DNA of 64,000 nt from VAZQ01 sp963835165 (GCA_963835165.1 CAWIGD010000026.1:53309-117308); one strand, 5' to 3'; shown: positions 24,857 through 33,148, counted from the first letter of the stretch. Notes: generated from the sequence alone by a model not told the origin. A program made the numbers and translations.

Positions 24857-25624
24857 TCACCACGTTCGCTTGAATCCGGCCCGCAGACTCTTGGACATAT
24901 CGCCGGTCGGCGTTTCGCTCACCGAGCCGGTCACGCTGAATGGTCCGCCGAACAATTTCTGCTCGGCGCTCAGCGTGCGCAACCACTTGTCATCCGTGCT
25001 CGAAATGTCGGCGCCGATCGACACCGTCGTATCCGTGGGCAGGACATTGAAGCGCAGCGCCTGGCTGCTCGCCCAGCCGTGGCCTTGCGTTCCGCCGCTC
25101 GGGAGGCTTCGGGTCACCGAAACGCCGTTCTCCAGCGTCACCGACACGTCCTCGCCGACCGGCACGGAACGGCTCAACCGGGTGCCAAGCTGGCCCTGCT
25201 CGCTCGAGGGATCGACGCGCGTCTCGATCGCGGTCTGGTCCCAGCCGAGTGCGGAGCCCAAGCCGGGCGCGGTGATGGTCGCCCACGCCACGCCGGTCGA
25301 TTGATCCGGGATGGCGCCCGCGGTGAGCTGGTCCGGCTGGAAATTCGTCGCAGGAATTGAAGGTTTCCGGTAGTCGACGCCCACCTTGCTGTCCCACGGC
25401 GAAGCGACCGGCCGCTCGACAAACGGCCTGGCGCCCTTGATGTCCTCCGGCTCCGGCGTCGACAGGTCGATGGGCTCGTCGGTCGGCAGCTCGAGCGCCG
25501 GCTCGGGCGGTGCATCCTGCGGCTGTTGTTGTTGCGGCGCCTGGGCGCGGGCAAGGCCCGCAACCAGGACCAGCGCCATCGGCACGGCGCACACATGCAG
25601 CAGTCGCCTCGAAGTCATTTTCAT
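24857..25624 (-). CDS. Exported protein, possible outer-membrane association
   Basis: A 255-residue protein from ATG 25624. It has a signal peptide (LLHVCAVPMALVLVAGLARAQA), a Pro/Gln/Glu-rich linker (QQQQPQDAPPEPALELP), then a domain with alternating polar and hydrophobic residues and many Ser/Thr. It ends in FKRTW; a C-terminal aromatic is typical of outer-membrane beta strands. No family is recognised, and the outer-membrane idea is inference. It has no obvious operon partners; a 15-bp triplicate repeat lies upstream of its start. Confidence 0.75.
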   Translation of the reverse strand: MKMTSRRLLHVCAVPMALVLVAGLARAQAPQQQQPQDAPPEPALELPTDEPIDLSTPEPEDIKGARPFVERPVASPWDSKVGVDYRKPSIPATNFQPDQLTAGAIPDQSTGVAWATITAPGLGSALGWDQTAIETRVDPSSEQGQLGTRLSRSVPVGEDVSVTLENGVSVTRSLPSGGTQGHGWASSQALRFNVLPTDTTVSIGADISSTDDKWLRTLSAEQKLFGGPFSVTGSVSETPTGDMSKSLRAGFKRTW

Positions 25625-25652
25625 TCCCACGCGCTCGATTCCTTGCCGCAGT

Positions 25653-25697
25653 CAACACGATCTCTTGCAACACGATCTCTTGCAACACGATGTCTTG
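25653..25697. repeat. Three tandem copies of a 15-bp repeat
   Basis: CAACACGATCTCTTG at 25653-25667 and 25668-25682, with a third copy changed at one or two bases at 25683-25697. It lies in the upstream region of the minus-strand exported protein gene and may be a simple slippage product or a binding-site array. Confidence 0.8.
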
Positions 25698-25820
25698 GCA
25701 TTTTGTTGGCGAAGCAGCCGCGTCGCGGCTTGGTGTGGGTCAACGTACCGCGGGAGCGGTTAATGGTGCTTCCGCATGGCTCCTTGGCCCGGTATCGGCG
25801 TAGCGACGATACGCGCCGTC

Positions 25821-26813
25821 TCACGGCCAATGCCAGCGCGCGAACGCAGCGATCTCCGGCGGCAACGGCACCAAGGCCAGCACGTGCTCGATATCGAGCG
25901 AGAGCGCGACTGCGCCGAGCAGCGACAAAAATGTCCCCAGCACCATCCTGCCGCCGAATATCTCATGGTGAGGGTTGAGCACGCGCGCGAAGACCAGGCG
26001 CAGCACGAGATGCAGCTGCAGGATCGGCGTCACCACCGAGATCGGCGCGATTGCATAGGCCATGTAGATGAACATCTGGGCGATGCTGACCGAGATGCCG
26101 GAATAGGTGAACCACTTCAGCGATTCCGGAGTGATCGCGAGCGCATGGCGCAACTGGCCGGGCCACAGCAGCAGCAGCGCGACCGCTGCGGTGGCGGCCA
26201 GGTAGGACACCAGGCCGCCGGCCACGCCGGTGCCGAGGTCGCCGCCGATGATCGCCAGCCGGATCAGGAGCGGCGTCACCCCGTAGACCAGGGCCGCCAT
26301 GATCGAAAAGGCGTACCCCTCGGCGTAACGCGGCTGGAATTTCGGCAGGCCCAGGGCACGCGCGCTGTCCGGCGCGCCGATCGCCTCGGCTGTGGCATTG
26401 CGCATGAGTGCGGGCGCCAGCGCGAGCAACGCGATCCCCAGGATGCGCAGCGGGGTCATCGCCTCTTTCAGCACCAGCACCGCCAGTACCAGCGTAACGC
26501 CGAGGCTGAGCTGGATCACCGGTCCCGACAGGTTGGCGCCGATCGCCTGGGCGGCGCGGAAATTGCCATAACGTCCCACCACGAAATGCAGCACGCCGGC
26601 GAGCGCCAGCAGGCCCATCGCTTCGCCGGAAAAGTGCGACAACACGCCGAGATAGCCGGTGGTAAGCGCGGCGACGAAGAAGATCGGCACGCCGATCGGC
26701 ACGGTGATCGCAAGCGCCTGCGCCACGGAACCGGTCAGAACCCCGCGGCGCGCGCTGGCATTGTTGAACGCAAACGTGGCCGCGGACAGCGCGGCCAGCA
26801 CCACTCCGAGCAC
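25821..26813 (-). CDS. EamA/DMT family membrane transporter
   Basis: A 330-residue protein with ten predicted hydrophobic segments arranged as two EamA halves, typical of drug/metabolite exporters. Recognisable features are the N-terminal VVLAALSAATFAFNNASARRG and a second-repeat region with APISVVTPILQLHLVLRLVFARVLNPHHE. The start is uncertain: GTG 26813 with AAGGG before it is chosen because the hydrophobic first helix begins there; the frame continues about 57 codons upstream without homology. The substrate is unknown. It is divergent from the intact DUF1236-like gene. Confidence 0.85.
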   Translation of the reverse strand: MLGVVLAALSAATFAFNNASARRGVLTGSVAQALAITVPIGVPIFFVAALTTGYLGVLSHFSGEAMGLLALAGVLHFVVGRYGNFRAAQAIGANLSGPVIQLSLGVTLVLAVLVLKEAMTPLRILGIALLALAPALMRNATAEAIGAPDSARALGLPKFQPRYAEGYAFSIMAALVYGVTPLLIRLAIIGGDLGTGVAGGLVSYLAATAAVALLLLWPGQLRHALAITPESLKWFTYSGISVSIAQMFIYMAYAIAPISVVTPILQLHLVLRLVFARVLNPHHEIFGGRMVLGTFLSLLGAVALSLDIEHVLALVPLPPEIAAFARWHWP

Positions 26814-27022
26814 CCGGCAGCCCTTCGTGATTGACGCGATGGTTAATTGCGATGGCGCCGACAATCTATTGAAAACGCTGCCTTTAAGCAAAAAATCCCG
26901 CTGCCGGTCGTGAGGCTTCCGGGCCACACGCGGCGATGAAACGTAAACCGTCCCTCGCGCGTTAAGGAGGTGAGAGGGAGGCAACTCTAGCGTTTGGAGT
27001 GGAAGGTTCGGGAGCGAGACGG

Positions 27023-27454
27023 ATGTCCTCCTTGCGCAACGGCATGGTTATGGTCACGCTCGTGGCTTGCGCGGGCCTTGCCGCGGCCGCTCACACGAGC
27101 CTCGGCAGCCGCGCCGGCGGCGCGGAGACGGATGCATCCCTGATGGATGAGACCACCGGCAGTGTCGGTTCCCCGAAATCCACCGAGCTTGCGCTGAGCG
27201 ACGAGCAACGCGGCCGCATCTATGACGGCGTGATGCTCGTGCCGGACGCGACGGTCGCGCACGTGGCGGCGCCCGCGGTGGCCGATCCGTTGCCGCGCGA
27301 CGTGCCGCTGCATGATTTGCCGGCCGGCGTCACCCGCGACGTTCCGCTGGTTCGGGGCCATCAATTTGCGAAATTCGACGACCGGATTCTGGTCGTCAAT
27401 TCGGCAAGCCGCGTGGTGGTCGCAATGATCCCGCGCTACAAGCTGTTGCCTTAG
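27023..27454 (+). CDS. DUF1236-like exported protein
   Basis: A 143-residue protein starting at ATG 27023 (GGAG upstream) with an N-terminal hydrophobic signal (GMVMVTLVACAGLAAAAH). The domain has the DUF1236 pattern: LSDEQRGRIYDGV, then a Val/Pro-rich middle (DVPLHDLPAGVTRDVPL), and FDDRILVVNSASRVVVAMI near the C-terminus. It is an intact paralogue of the frameshifted gene at 24010-24629. The function of DUF1236 proteins is unknown; they are abundant exported proteins in Hyphomicrobiales. Confidence 0.75.
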   Translation: MSSLRNGMVMVTLVACAGLAAAAHTSLGSRAGGAETDASLMDETTGSVGSPKSTELALSDEQRGRIYDGVMLVPDATVAHVAAPAVADPLPRDVPLHDLPAGVTRDVPLVRGHQFAKFDDRILVVNSASRVVVAMIPRYKLLP

Positions 27455-27599
27455 CAAGCTTATTGCAGATTGTCGCAATTCCGGCGATCATCGCGCCACG
27501 TCCGCTGAGAGTTTGCCGGCAGCCGCAGGTCGTCCCCACCTCCTCGCCAAATCTGATCGCCCCCGACAATCCGCGGGTTCCATCGCTTGCAGGTGGCAG

Positions 27600-28235
27600 A
27601 TGTTGTTGCGAATCCCAGTTTTTCTCTGGCTGATGCGACGCCATCGCCGCCCCTACGACATTTCGTATCGAGGAAAAACCATCAGGATTTTCCCGGGGGT
27701 GTTCAGCCCGAAATATGACTGGTCCGGAAAATTCGCGGTGGACTGCCTTCCCCCGCTCAAAGACAAGAGCTTTCTCGAGATCGGGGCCGGATGCGGGATT
27801 GTCTCGGTCTTTGCGGCCGCCCGCGGAGCCAGGCTCGTCGTTGCCGCGGACATATCTCCGAACTCGGCGAGCAACATCAGGTTCAATTTCGACGCTCACC
27901 GGCTCCCGAATGCCCATGCCATTCAATGTGATCTGCTCGCGGCGATTTCGCACAAGTTCGATTTCATTTTCTTCAACGCCCCTTATTACGGAGAACGCCC
28001 GAAAGATTGGTTGGAGCGGGCTGTGACCGATGAGAATTATGACACGCTGAAACGGTTCATCGCAGACGTGAAACGATGTCTTACGGTCGATGGCGTCGTC
28101 ATGCTCGGCTTTTATAAAGCTCGTGAACCGCTGCTTCATGCGGAATTGCAACGTGCAGGGCTGAAGATCGTTTCCGTCAAAGAACAGAGGAGATGGGGCT
28201 ACAGGTGTAAATATTTCACGCTGAGTGTAGCGTAA
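27600..28235 (+). CDS. Class I SAM-dependent methyltransferase (small-domain / PrmC-like)
   Basis: A 211-residue methyltransferase from ATG 27600. SAM motif I is FLEIGAGCGIVSVFAAARGA (about 57-76), followed by VVAADISPNSASNIRFN and motif IV FFNAPYYGE, an NPPY-like catalytic motif as in PrmC/HemK and adenine-N6 or glutamine methyltransferases. The target (rRNA, protein or small molecule) is not evident. Its codon use is noticeably less GC-biased than the neighbours (for example many AAA, TTT and TAT codons near the end), which suggests recent acquisition. AGGTGG at about -9 is a weak ribosome site. Confidence 0.82.
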   Translation: MLLRIPVFLWLMRRHRRPYDISYRGKTIRIFPGVFSPKYDWSGKFAVDCLPPLKDKSFLEIGAGCGIVSVFAAARGARLVVAADISPNSASNIRFNFDAHRLPNAHAIQCDLLAAISHKFDFIFFNAPYYGERPKDWLERAVTDENYDTLKRFIADVKRCLTVDGVVMLGFYKAREPLLHAELQRAGLKIVSVKEQRRWGYRCKYFTLSVA

Positions 28236-28262
28236 GGCAGCGCGCGCCCCCCTCGTCGGCAA

Positions 28263-28724
28263 TCACCGCCAGCGCGCGAAGAAATTCGGTCTCATCCCGT
28301 GCATGAGACCAAGAATTCGTTCGATCTTCTCCAGGCCCCGTTTCCGGGAGGGCCTGGCGTCATCATCGTCGCCTTTGCTCTCGTCCGGCGTGCGCTGCGC
28401 GCGTCGCGCCTTATTCGGGGTCGAGTCCTCGCCGCGCTCGTCCCGGTTCTCGGCTTGCTCGGTCTTCCCGCGCTTGCGCGCGGCGGATCGGTCCGTCGTG
28501 CTGACCGCGCGCGGCGTGTCGACGGTGGGCTTCGTGACCGTGCTGGGCGCTACCGGCGCGCTGGCCTTCCCGGCATCGCTCGGCGTCGTGGGAATGGTGG
28601 TCGCGCTGCTTGTCGGCGCGGATGCCGGCTGAACCGCCTGCCGGCTGGCCAGGCTCATCGATGCCTGCGCGGCTGAGCCCATCACCAGGAGCGCAAAGAC
28701 GCTTGCGATCAGTACTCGGTTCAT
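28263..28724 (-). CDS. Exported low-complexity charged protein
   Basis: A 153-residue protein from ATG 28724. It has a clear signal peptide (NRVLIASVFALLVMGSAAQAS), then a Ser/Thr/Pro/Ala-rich linker (residues about 25-75). A highly charged stretch (KRGKTEQAENRDERGEDS) and a basic C-terminus ending MRPNFFARWR follow. No domain is recognised and most of it is probably disordered. A CRP/FNR-like palindrome is centred about 70 bp upstream of its start. It converges on the methyltransferase gene with 27 bp between. Confidence 0.7.
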   Translation of the reverse strand: MNRVLIASVFALLVMGSAAQASMSLASRQAVQPASAPTSSATTIPTTPSDAGKASAPVAPSTVTKPTVDTPRAVSTTDRSAARKRGKTEQAENRDERGEDSTPNKARRAQRTPDESKGDDDDARPSRKRGLEKIERILGLMHGMRPNFFARWR

Positions 28725-28785
28725 TTTGGGCCCCATCCGTCTGGCAGCAGGAGATGGTGGCATACCAAGCCGCCTCCCACCGTGA

Positions 28786-28801
28786 TGTGATCGCCATCAC
28801 A
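28786..28801. promoter_or_regulatory. CRP/FNR-type palindrome
   Basis: TGTGATCGCCATCACA is a perfect inverted repeat with the CRP half-site TGTGAT. It lies 62 bp upstream of the minus-strand exported protein start and about 200 bp before the lactonase gene. The same palindrome with a different centre is at 32885-32900. Binding by a CRP/FNR-family protein is inferred from the consensus. Confidence 0.6.
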
Positions 28802-28998
28802 AATTCGGTATTGTCAGTTTGCATTTTCGTCCCACGCCCGAAATTCGTGTGCAGCGCGGTCGGCGGCGGTGCGTCGCCGCGAGCGAGTGGCCGGACGGCA
28901 CGGGTATCGCACGCTACTGGTCACGCATGCCGCGGCGGCCTATCATCGACACTTCCAAAATCTGCAGAAACGCAACGCGTACAAGGGAGGGATTCACC

Positions 28999-30021
28999 AT
29001 GGAGATGGATCGTGGCATCTCGCGCCGGCGCATGTTGGCGATGTCTGCGGCCGCGGGTGGCGTAGCCCTGGGCGGCGATGTCGGCCGCGCCTTCGCGCAG
29101 ACGGACAAGCGGATCGAGCAGCTTGCTCCCGAACTGGACAAGATCATCGCGACCAGCGAGCCGATCAAGGAACTGGCCACTGGTTTCGGCGGGCCGCTCG
29201 GTCCCGCCGAGGGGCCGCTGTGGTGGAAGGAAGGCGGCTTCCTGCTGTTCACGGATATCCACAACAGCCGCCGCATGAAGCACGTGCCGGGGCAGGCGCC
29301 GACGGTGGACCTGGAGCCGAGCAATCGCGCCAACGGCCTCACGCGCGATCTCCAGGGCCGGCTGCTCTCGTGCGAGCACGACACCAGGCGGGTGACGCGG
29401 CGCGAGCTCGACGGCAGTCTCACCGTGCTGGCCAACAGCTTCCAGGGGCGGCGTCTCAACCGTCCCAACGACGTGGTGGTCAAGTCCGACGGCGCGATCT
29501 ATTTCACCGATCCGTGGAGCAGCCCGGCCGCGCCCGAGCAGTGGGACCTGACCTTCGCCGGCGTCTATCGCCTCACGCCCGACCTTGGCACGCTGAGCCT
29601 GCTGGTCGACAATTTCGTCTTCCCCAACGGGCTCGCCTTCACGCCGGACGAGAGCGTGCTCTACGTCAACGATACCCGCCGCGGCCATATCCGCGCCTTC
29701 GACGTTCTGCCCAACGGCACGCTGGCGAAGCAGAGCGACCGGGTGTTCGCCGACCTGCGCGGCAGTGAGCCCGGCGTGCCCGACGGCATGAAAGTCGATG
29801 TCGCCGGCAATGTGTATTGCGGCGGCGCGGGTGGAATCTGGATCCTCGATCCCCAGGGCAAGAAGCTCGGCCGCATCGTGCACGGACACCCCGCGACCAC
29901 CAACATCGCCTTCGGCGGCGACGACTGGAAGACCTTGTACTTCACCAGCCGCACCCATCTGGGTTCGGTCAACCTGAAGGTCGCGGGCCTGCCGGTGCCG
30001 GCGCCGAAGAAAACCGGTTGA
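28999..30021 (+). CDS. SMP-30/gluconolactonase/LRE family protein, Tat-exported
   Basis: A 340-residue beta-propeller of the SMP-30/gluconolactonase family, expected to hydrolyse lactones with a bound divalent metal. A twin-arginine signal is present (ISRRRMLAMSAAAGGVALGG), so export folded to the periplasm is likely. Metal-site segments are visible: AEGPLWWKEGGFLLFTDI (Glu), NRPNDVVVKSDGAIYFTDP (Asn/Asp), NGLAFTPDESVLYVNDT and PDGMKVDVAGNVY (Asp). ATG 28999 has GGGAGGGA upstream. It stands alone and is followed by a pair of CTAG-bounded hairpins beginning 7 bp after its stop. Confidence 0.92.
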   Translation: MEMDRGISRRRMLAMSAAAGGVALGGDVGRAFAQTDKRIEQLAPELDKIIATSEPIKELATGFGGPLGPAEGPLWWKEGGFLLFTDIHNSRRMKHVPGQAPTVDLEPSNRANGLTRDLQGRLLSCEHDTRRVTRRELDGSLTVLANSFQGRRLNRPNDVVVKSDGAIYFTDPWSSPAAPEQWDLTFAGVYRLTPDLGTLSLLVDNFVFPNGLAFTPDESVLYVNDTRRGHIRAFDVLPNGTLAKQSDRVFADLRGSEPGVPDGMKVDVAGNVYCGGAGGIWILDPQGKKLGRIVHGHPATTNIAFGGDDWKTLYFTSRTHLGSVNLKVAGLPVPAPKKTG

Positions 30022-30027
30022 GCCGCG

Positions 30028-30194
30028 CTAGTGTGGCGCATTTGACATTCCTATCAGTATTGGCCGCGAGTCCTTCATAGGAACGTCAAATGCAAAGCCA
30101 CACTAGGATCATGACTTGCTAGTGTCCCTTTGTTTCCGACGTTCGTAAAAGCGGGTGCTGCGAGATGATACGAACGTCGGAAACGGGACACTAG
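30028..30194. repeat. CTAG-bounded hairpin pair (composite A3-B3)
   Basis: A3 at 30028-30106 and B3 at 30119-30194, separated by GATCATGACTTG. A3 has the terminal stem CTAGTGTGGC, an AAA bulge on the right arm, a 17-bp upper stem with one mismatch and loop GCGAGTCC. B3 has CTAGTGTCCC, a TTT bulge on the left arm, a perfect 16-bp upper stem and loop GGGTGCTGCG. The same architecture with other stem sequences occurs at 22987-23313. Confidence 0.9.
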
Positions 30195-30236
30195 CAGCGC
30201 GACCGCGAACGTAGATCGTGTAATGGAGGACCTGGA

Positions 30237-30851
30237 ATGCTGACGTTGTACTACGCTCCCGGCGCGTGCTCGATGGCGGCGCATATCGTGCTGGAAGAGA
30301 GCGGTGAGAAGTACCAGCCGCAAAAGGTCGACCTCGCCAACGGCGAGCAGCGCACGGAGAACTATCTCAAGATCAACCCGCAGGGGCGCGTGCCGGCGCT
30401 GCGCCTCGACGACGGCGAGCCGCTGGCCGAGAACACCGCCATTCTGCCCTATCTCGGCAAACGCTTCGGGCTGTGGCCGAAAGAGCAGCTTGCGGACGCC
30501 AAGGCGCTCTCCCTGATCGGCTTCTTCGCCGCCAGCGTGCATCCCGCGCACGCCCATGTCGGCCGGCCCGAGCGCTACGCTGCCGATCCGTCCGCTTATC
30601 CCACGCTGAAGGAAACCGGTCTCAAGACCTTCCATGGCTACCTGAAGCAGATCGACGACCGGCTGGCGGGACGGGAATGGTTCGCCGACCAATACTCCGT
30701 GCTCGATCCCTACGGCTTCGTGTTCTACACCTGGGGCGTCAGGCGCGAGCTCCCCATGGGCGAGCTCAAGAACTACACCGCGTTCAAGGACCGCATGGTC
30801 AAGCGTCCCGCGGTCGAACGCGTCATGGCGGACGAGAAGATCAAGCTCTGA
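30237..30851 (+). CDS. Glutathione S-transferase, beta class
   Basis: A 204-residue enzyme conjugating or reducing substrates with glutathione in the cytoplasm. The thioredoxin-like domain has LYYAPGACSMAAHIVLEE with the beta-class Cys10, NPQGRVPALRLDDG (cis-Pro) and LAENTAILPYL (glutathione-binding Glu/Asn region). The helical C-terminal domain (about 85-204) includes FADQYSVLDPYGFVFYTW. GGAGGACC precedes ATG 30237. A perfect 10-bp inverted repeat 37 bp after the stop may terminate it. Confidence 0.94.
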   Translation: MLTLYYAPGACSMAAHIVLEESGEKYQPQKVDLANGEQRTENYLKINPQGRVPALRLDDGEPLAENTAILPYLGKRFGLWPKEQLADAKALSLIGFFAASVHPAHAHVGRPERYAADPSAYPTLKETGLKTFHGYLKQIDDRLAGREWFADQYSVLDPYGFVFYTWGVRRELPMGELKNYTAFKDRMVKRPAVERVMADEKIKL

Positions 30852-30887
30852 CCGGTTCGCCCCCCGCCAGTCGCCGCGTACTCGTGT

Positions 30888-30916
30888 GCTGCCCTCCTCA
30901 CAAGGGGGAGGGCAGC
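30888..30916. repeat. Inverted repeat after GST gene
   Basis: GCTGCCCTCC (30888-30897) and GGAGGGCAGC (30907-30916) are perfectly complementary with a 9-base loop. There is no T run. It resembles the common CTGCCCTCC...GGGAGGGCAG intergenic element and may mark the 3' end of the GST transcript. Confidence 0.6.
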
Positions 30917-30995
30917 ATCGAGTTTGCCGCTTGCGCTGATTCCATTGCAGCGGGACCCGCTCTAACCTGATCGCCGCAGACAGGAGAGGCTTCTC

Positions 30996-32601
30996 GTGGC
31001 GGACACGCACCAGGCCAGCGCGCCGCCGTCGGCGTGGAGTCCGCTCGCGGTGCCGGCCTTCCGGACCGTGTGGACCGCGACGTTGGTGGCGAATGTCGGC
31101 GCCTGGATGGCCAGCGTCGGCACCGCCTGGTTGATGACCACGCTCGATCCGTCGCCGATCTGGGTGTCGCTGGTCGGGGCCGCCACCGCGCTGCCGATGT
31201 TCCTGTTCGCGCTGCCGGCCGGCGCGCTCGCCGACATCGTCGACCGGCGCAAGCTCCTCATCATCGCGCAGATCTTCATGCTGGCGGTGATGGTCGTGCT
31301 GTGCGTGCTCACGGTGATGGGAGCGATCACGCCGATCACGCTCCTCATTCTGATCTTCGTGCTGGAGGCGGGCTCCGCGTTCGAGACGCCGGCCTTTCTC
31401 GCGGTGCTGCCGGAGCTCGTGCCCAAGAACGAGCTCGCACCGGCGCTCGCGCTCAACGGCCTGGGCATCAACATCTCGCGCGTGATCGGCCCCGCGCTCG
31501 GCGGCCTGGTGATCGGCGCCGTCGGCGTGAGCGCGACCTTCTTCATCAATGCGATGACGTTCTTTGCCGTGATCTTCGCCTATGCCAGCTGGCGGCCGCC
31601 CGCGCACAAAAGTCATCTGCCGGCCGAGCGCTTCACCGCCGCCATCCGCAGCGGCTGGCGGTTTACCCGCGAGGCGCCCGCGCTCAAGGCCACGCTGGTG
31701 CATGCCGGGACGTTCTTCCTGTTCGCGAGCTCCTATTGGGCGCTGCTGCCGCTGATCGCGCGCGACCAGCTCGGCGGCGGGGCGCACGTCTACGGCGTGC
31801 TGTTCGGCTGTATCGGCGCGGGCGCCGTCGCCGGCGCGCTGGTGCTGCCCGCGATCCGCGGCCGCATCTCGCCCGACCGGTTTGTGCTCGGCGGCGGTCT
31901 CGTCACCGCCGCCGCGACCGCCGGCGCTGGCGGTCACGCAATCGCTCGCGCTGGCGGTACCGATCATGCTGATCATCGGCGCCGCCTGGCTTGCGGTGAT
32001 GTCGAGCCTGATGGTGGCGGCGCAGGTGGCGCTGCCGGCCTGGGTCAAGGCGCGCGGTCTGGCGGTAACCCAGATGGTCTTCAACGGCGGCCTGATGTTC
32101 GGCAGCGTGCTGTGGGGCGTGGTCGCCGAACGCTTCGGCATTCCTGCCGCACTGCTGCTGTCGGCCGGCGGGCTTGCGGCGGCGAGCGTGGTCACGTTGC
32201 GCTGGCGCCTGCCGGGCGACGACAGCCTGGATCTGCGCCCCTCGTTGCATTGGCCGGTGCCGGTCGTGGCCGGGACGCTGCCCGGCGATCGCGGACCGGT
32301 GCTGGTCACCGTCGAATACATCGTTGCGCCCGAGAACCGCGACGCATTCACCGCGGCGCTTGCGGCCAACGCCCACATTCGCCGCCGCGACGGCGCGATC
32401 TACTGGCATCACTTCATCGACACCGCCGATCCGCGCCGCCACCTCGAGGTGTTCGTGGTCGAGAGCTGGCTCGAGCACATGCGCCAGCACGAGCGCGTCA
32501 CGCGCTCGGACTTGGCCATCGAGGCCGAAGTCAGGAAATTCCACATCGGACCAGACCCGCCGCGGGTGTCGCATTTCATCAGCGCGACCTCGCCGGAGTG
32601 A
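30996..32601 (+). pseudogene. MFS transporter with C-terminal ABM-like domain, frameshifted
   Basis: From GTG 30996 (AGGAGAGG upstream) an MFS exporter of the MFS_3/EntS-like type is read: FRTVWTATLVANVGAWMASVGTAWLM, ADIVDRRKLLI, INISRVIGPALGGLVIG. At about 31916-31922 the frame is lost. Deleting one G (GCCGGCGCTG to GCCGCGCTG) joins it to ALAVTQSLALAVPIMLIIGAAWL and the remaining helices. A soluble tail follows (VLVTVEYIVAPENRDAF, YWHHFIDTADPRRHLEVFVVESWLEHMRQHERV), an antibiotic-biosynthesis-monooxygenase-like fold often fused to this transporter family. The span of 1606 bp is one base too long. The restored protein would have about 534 residues. Confidence 0.85.
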
Positions 32602-32646
32602 TGGCGGCGGCATTGCCGACGAGTTGCCGAGGCGCGCAGCGCGCAC

Positions 32647-32861
32647 GTGTCCCGGGCGAGTGCAGCGAGCGCCCTTGCGCGAGCGGAACGAGACACCGAT
32701 CTCGGGCTTGCCCGAGATCGGCAGTTAAGTGACGCAAGTCGGGTAAACCCGACTTGCGTGGACCCAGCGCAAGACTCGCGAAGCGCGATACGGTGAAGGT
32801 CCGGCCGGGGCCCTGGGTCCCGGATCTTCCCTCGCGCTACGCGCTCGCTCGTCCGGGACAC
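32647..32861. repeat. Dispersed GTGTCCCGG repeat, copy R1
   Basis: Bounded by GTGTCCCGGG (32647) and CCGGGACAC (ending 32861). It contains two perfect hairpins: GATCTCGGGC TT GCCCGAGATC at 32698-32719, and a 13-bp stem with AA loop (ACGCAAGTCGGGT and complement) at 32732-32759. The core is almost identical to copy R2 at 36951-37154; other copies are at 41683, 45599 and 48155. Confidence 0.85.
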
Positions 32862-32884
32862 GCGGCGGCTTACATCGACCCAAG

Positions 32885-32900
32885 TGTGATCTGCATCACA
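32885..32900 (+). promoter_or_regulatory. CRP/FNR-type palindrome upstream of candidate small RNA
   Basis: TGTGATCTGCATCACA is a perfect inverted repeat with CRP half-sites. Its centre (32892.5) lies 41.5 bp before the start predicted from TATCCT at 32922-32927, the spacing of class II CRP/FNR activation. Confidence 0.6.
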
Positions 32901-32933
32901 TAGGCGCCGACCCGGTTCGGCTATCCTGCAGGA

Positions 32934-33034
32934 GTTGCCGAGCGATCGACGATGGTGGTAGGTCTCCTATCACGGCCCTCTGGGCGTTTCCTCCCTCGAC
33001 TTGGCCCCGCGGCTCCGGCTGGCGGGGCCTTTTT
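32934..33034 (+). ncRNA. Candidate anti-Shine-Dalgarno small RNA
   Basis: About 100 nt between a predicted -10 (TATCCT, 32922-32927) and an intrinsic terminator. It has a 5' hairpin (GTGGTAGG / CCTATCAC, 32955-32962 and 32966-32973, one G-T pair). A stretch predicted to be unpaired contains TTTCCTCCC (32987-32995), complementary to ribosome-binding sites. A terminator stem follows. Alphaproteobacterial trans-acting sRNAs with CCUCCC loops have this architecture. No coding frame competes. The transcript itself is inferred. Confidence 0.45.
33003..33034 (+). terminator. Rho-independent terminator (plus strand)
   Basis: GGCCCCGC (33003-33010) pairs with GCGGGGCC (33022-33029), followed directly by TTTTTCGTCTT. 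A strong stem with a T run. Confidence 0.8.
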
Positions 33035-33090
33035 CGTCTTCGTGCCATTGCGGAGAGGCCGGGGAGAGGTCGCCATACTCGGTCGAACGC

Positions 33091-33120
33091 AAAAAAACGC
33101 GCCGGCCAAAGGCCGGCGCG
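33091..33120 (-). terminator. Rho-independent terminator for the minus-strand gene at 33149
   Basis: On the minus strand CGCGCCGGCC, loop TTT and GGCCGGCGCG (stem 33098-33107 / 33111-33120, 10 bp, perfect) are followed by seven T. It lies 29 bp after the stop of the coiled-coil protein gene. Confidence 0.9.
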
Positions 33121-33148
33121 CGAATGTCGTGAGAGCGGTCCGCCTGGC

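Noticed and set aside
30075..32378. A 767-residue minus-strand frame opposite the GST and MFS genes
   Set aside because: No motif, low-complexity shadow of the real plus-strand genes; GST and MFS motifs on the plus strand are unambiguous.
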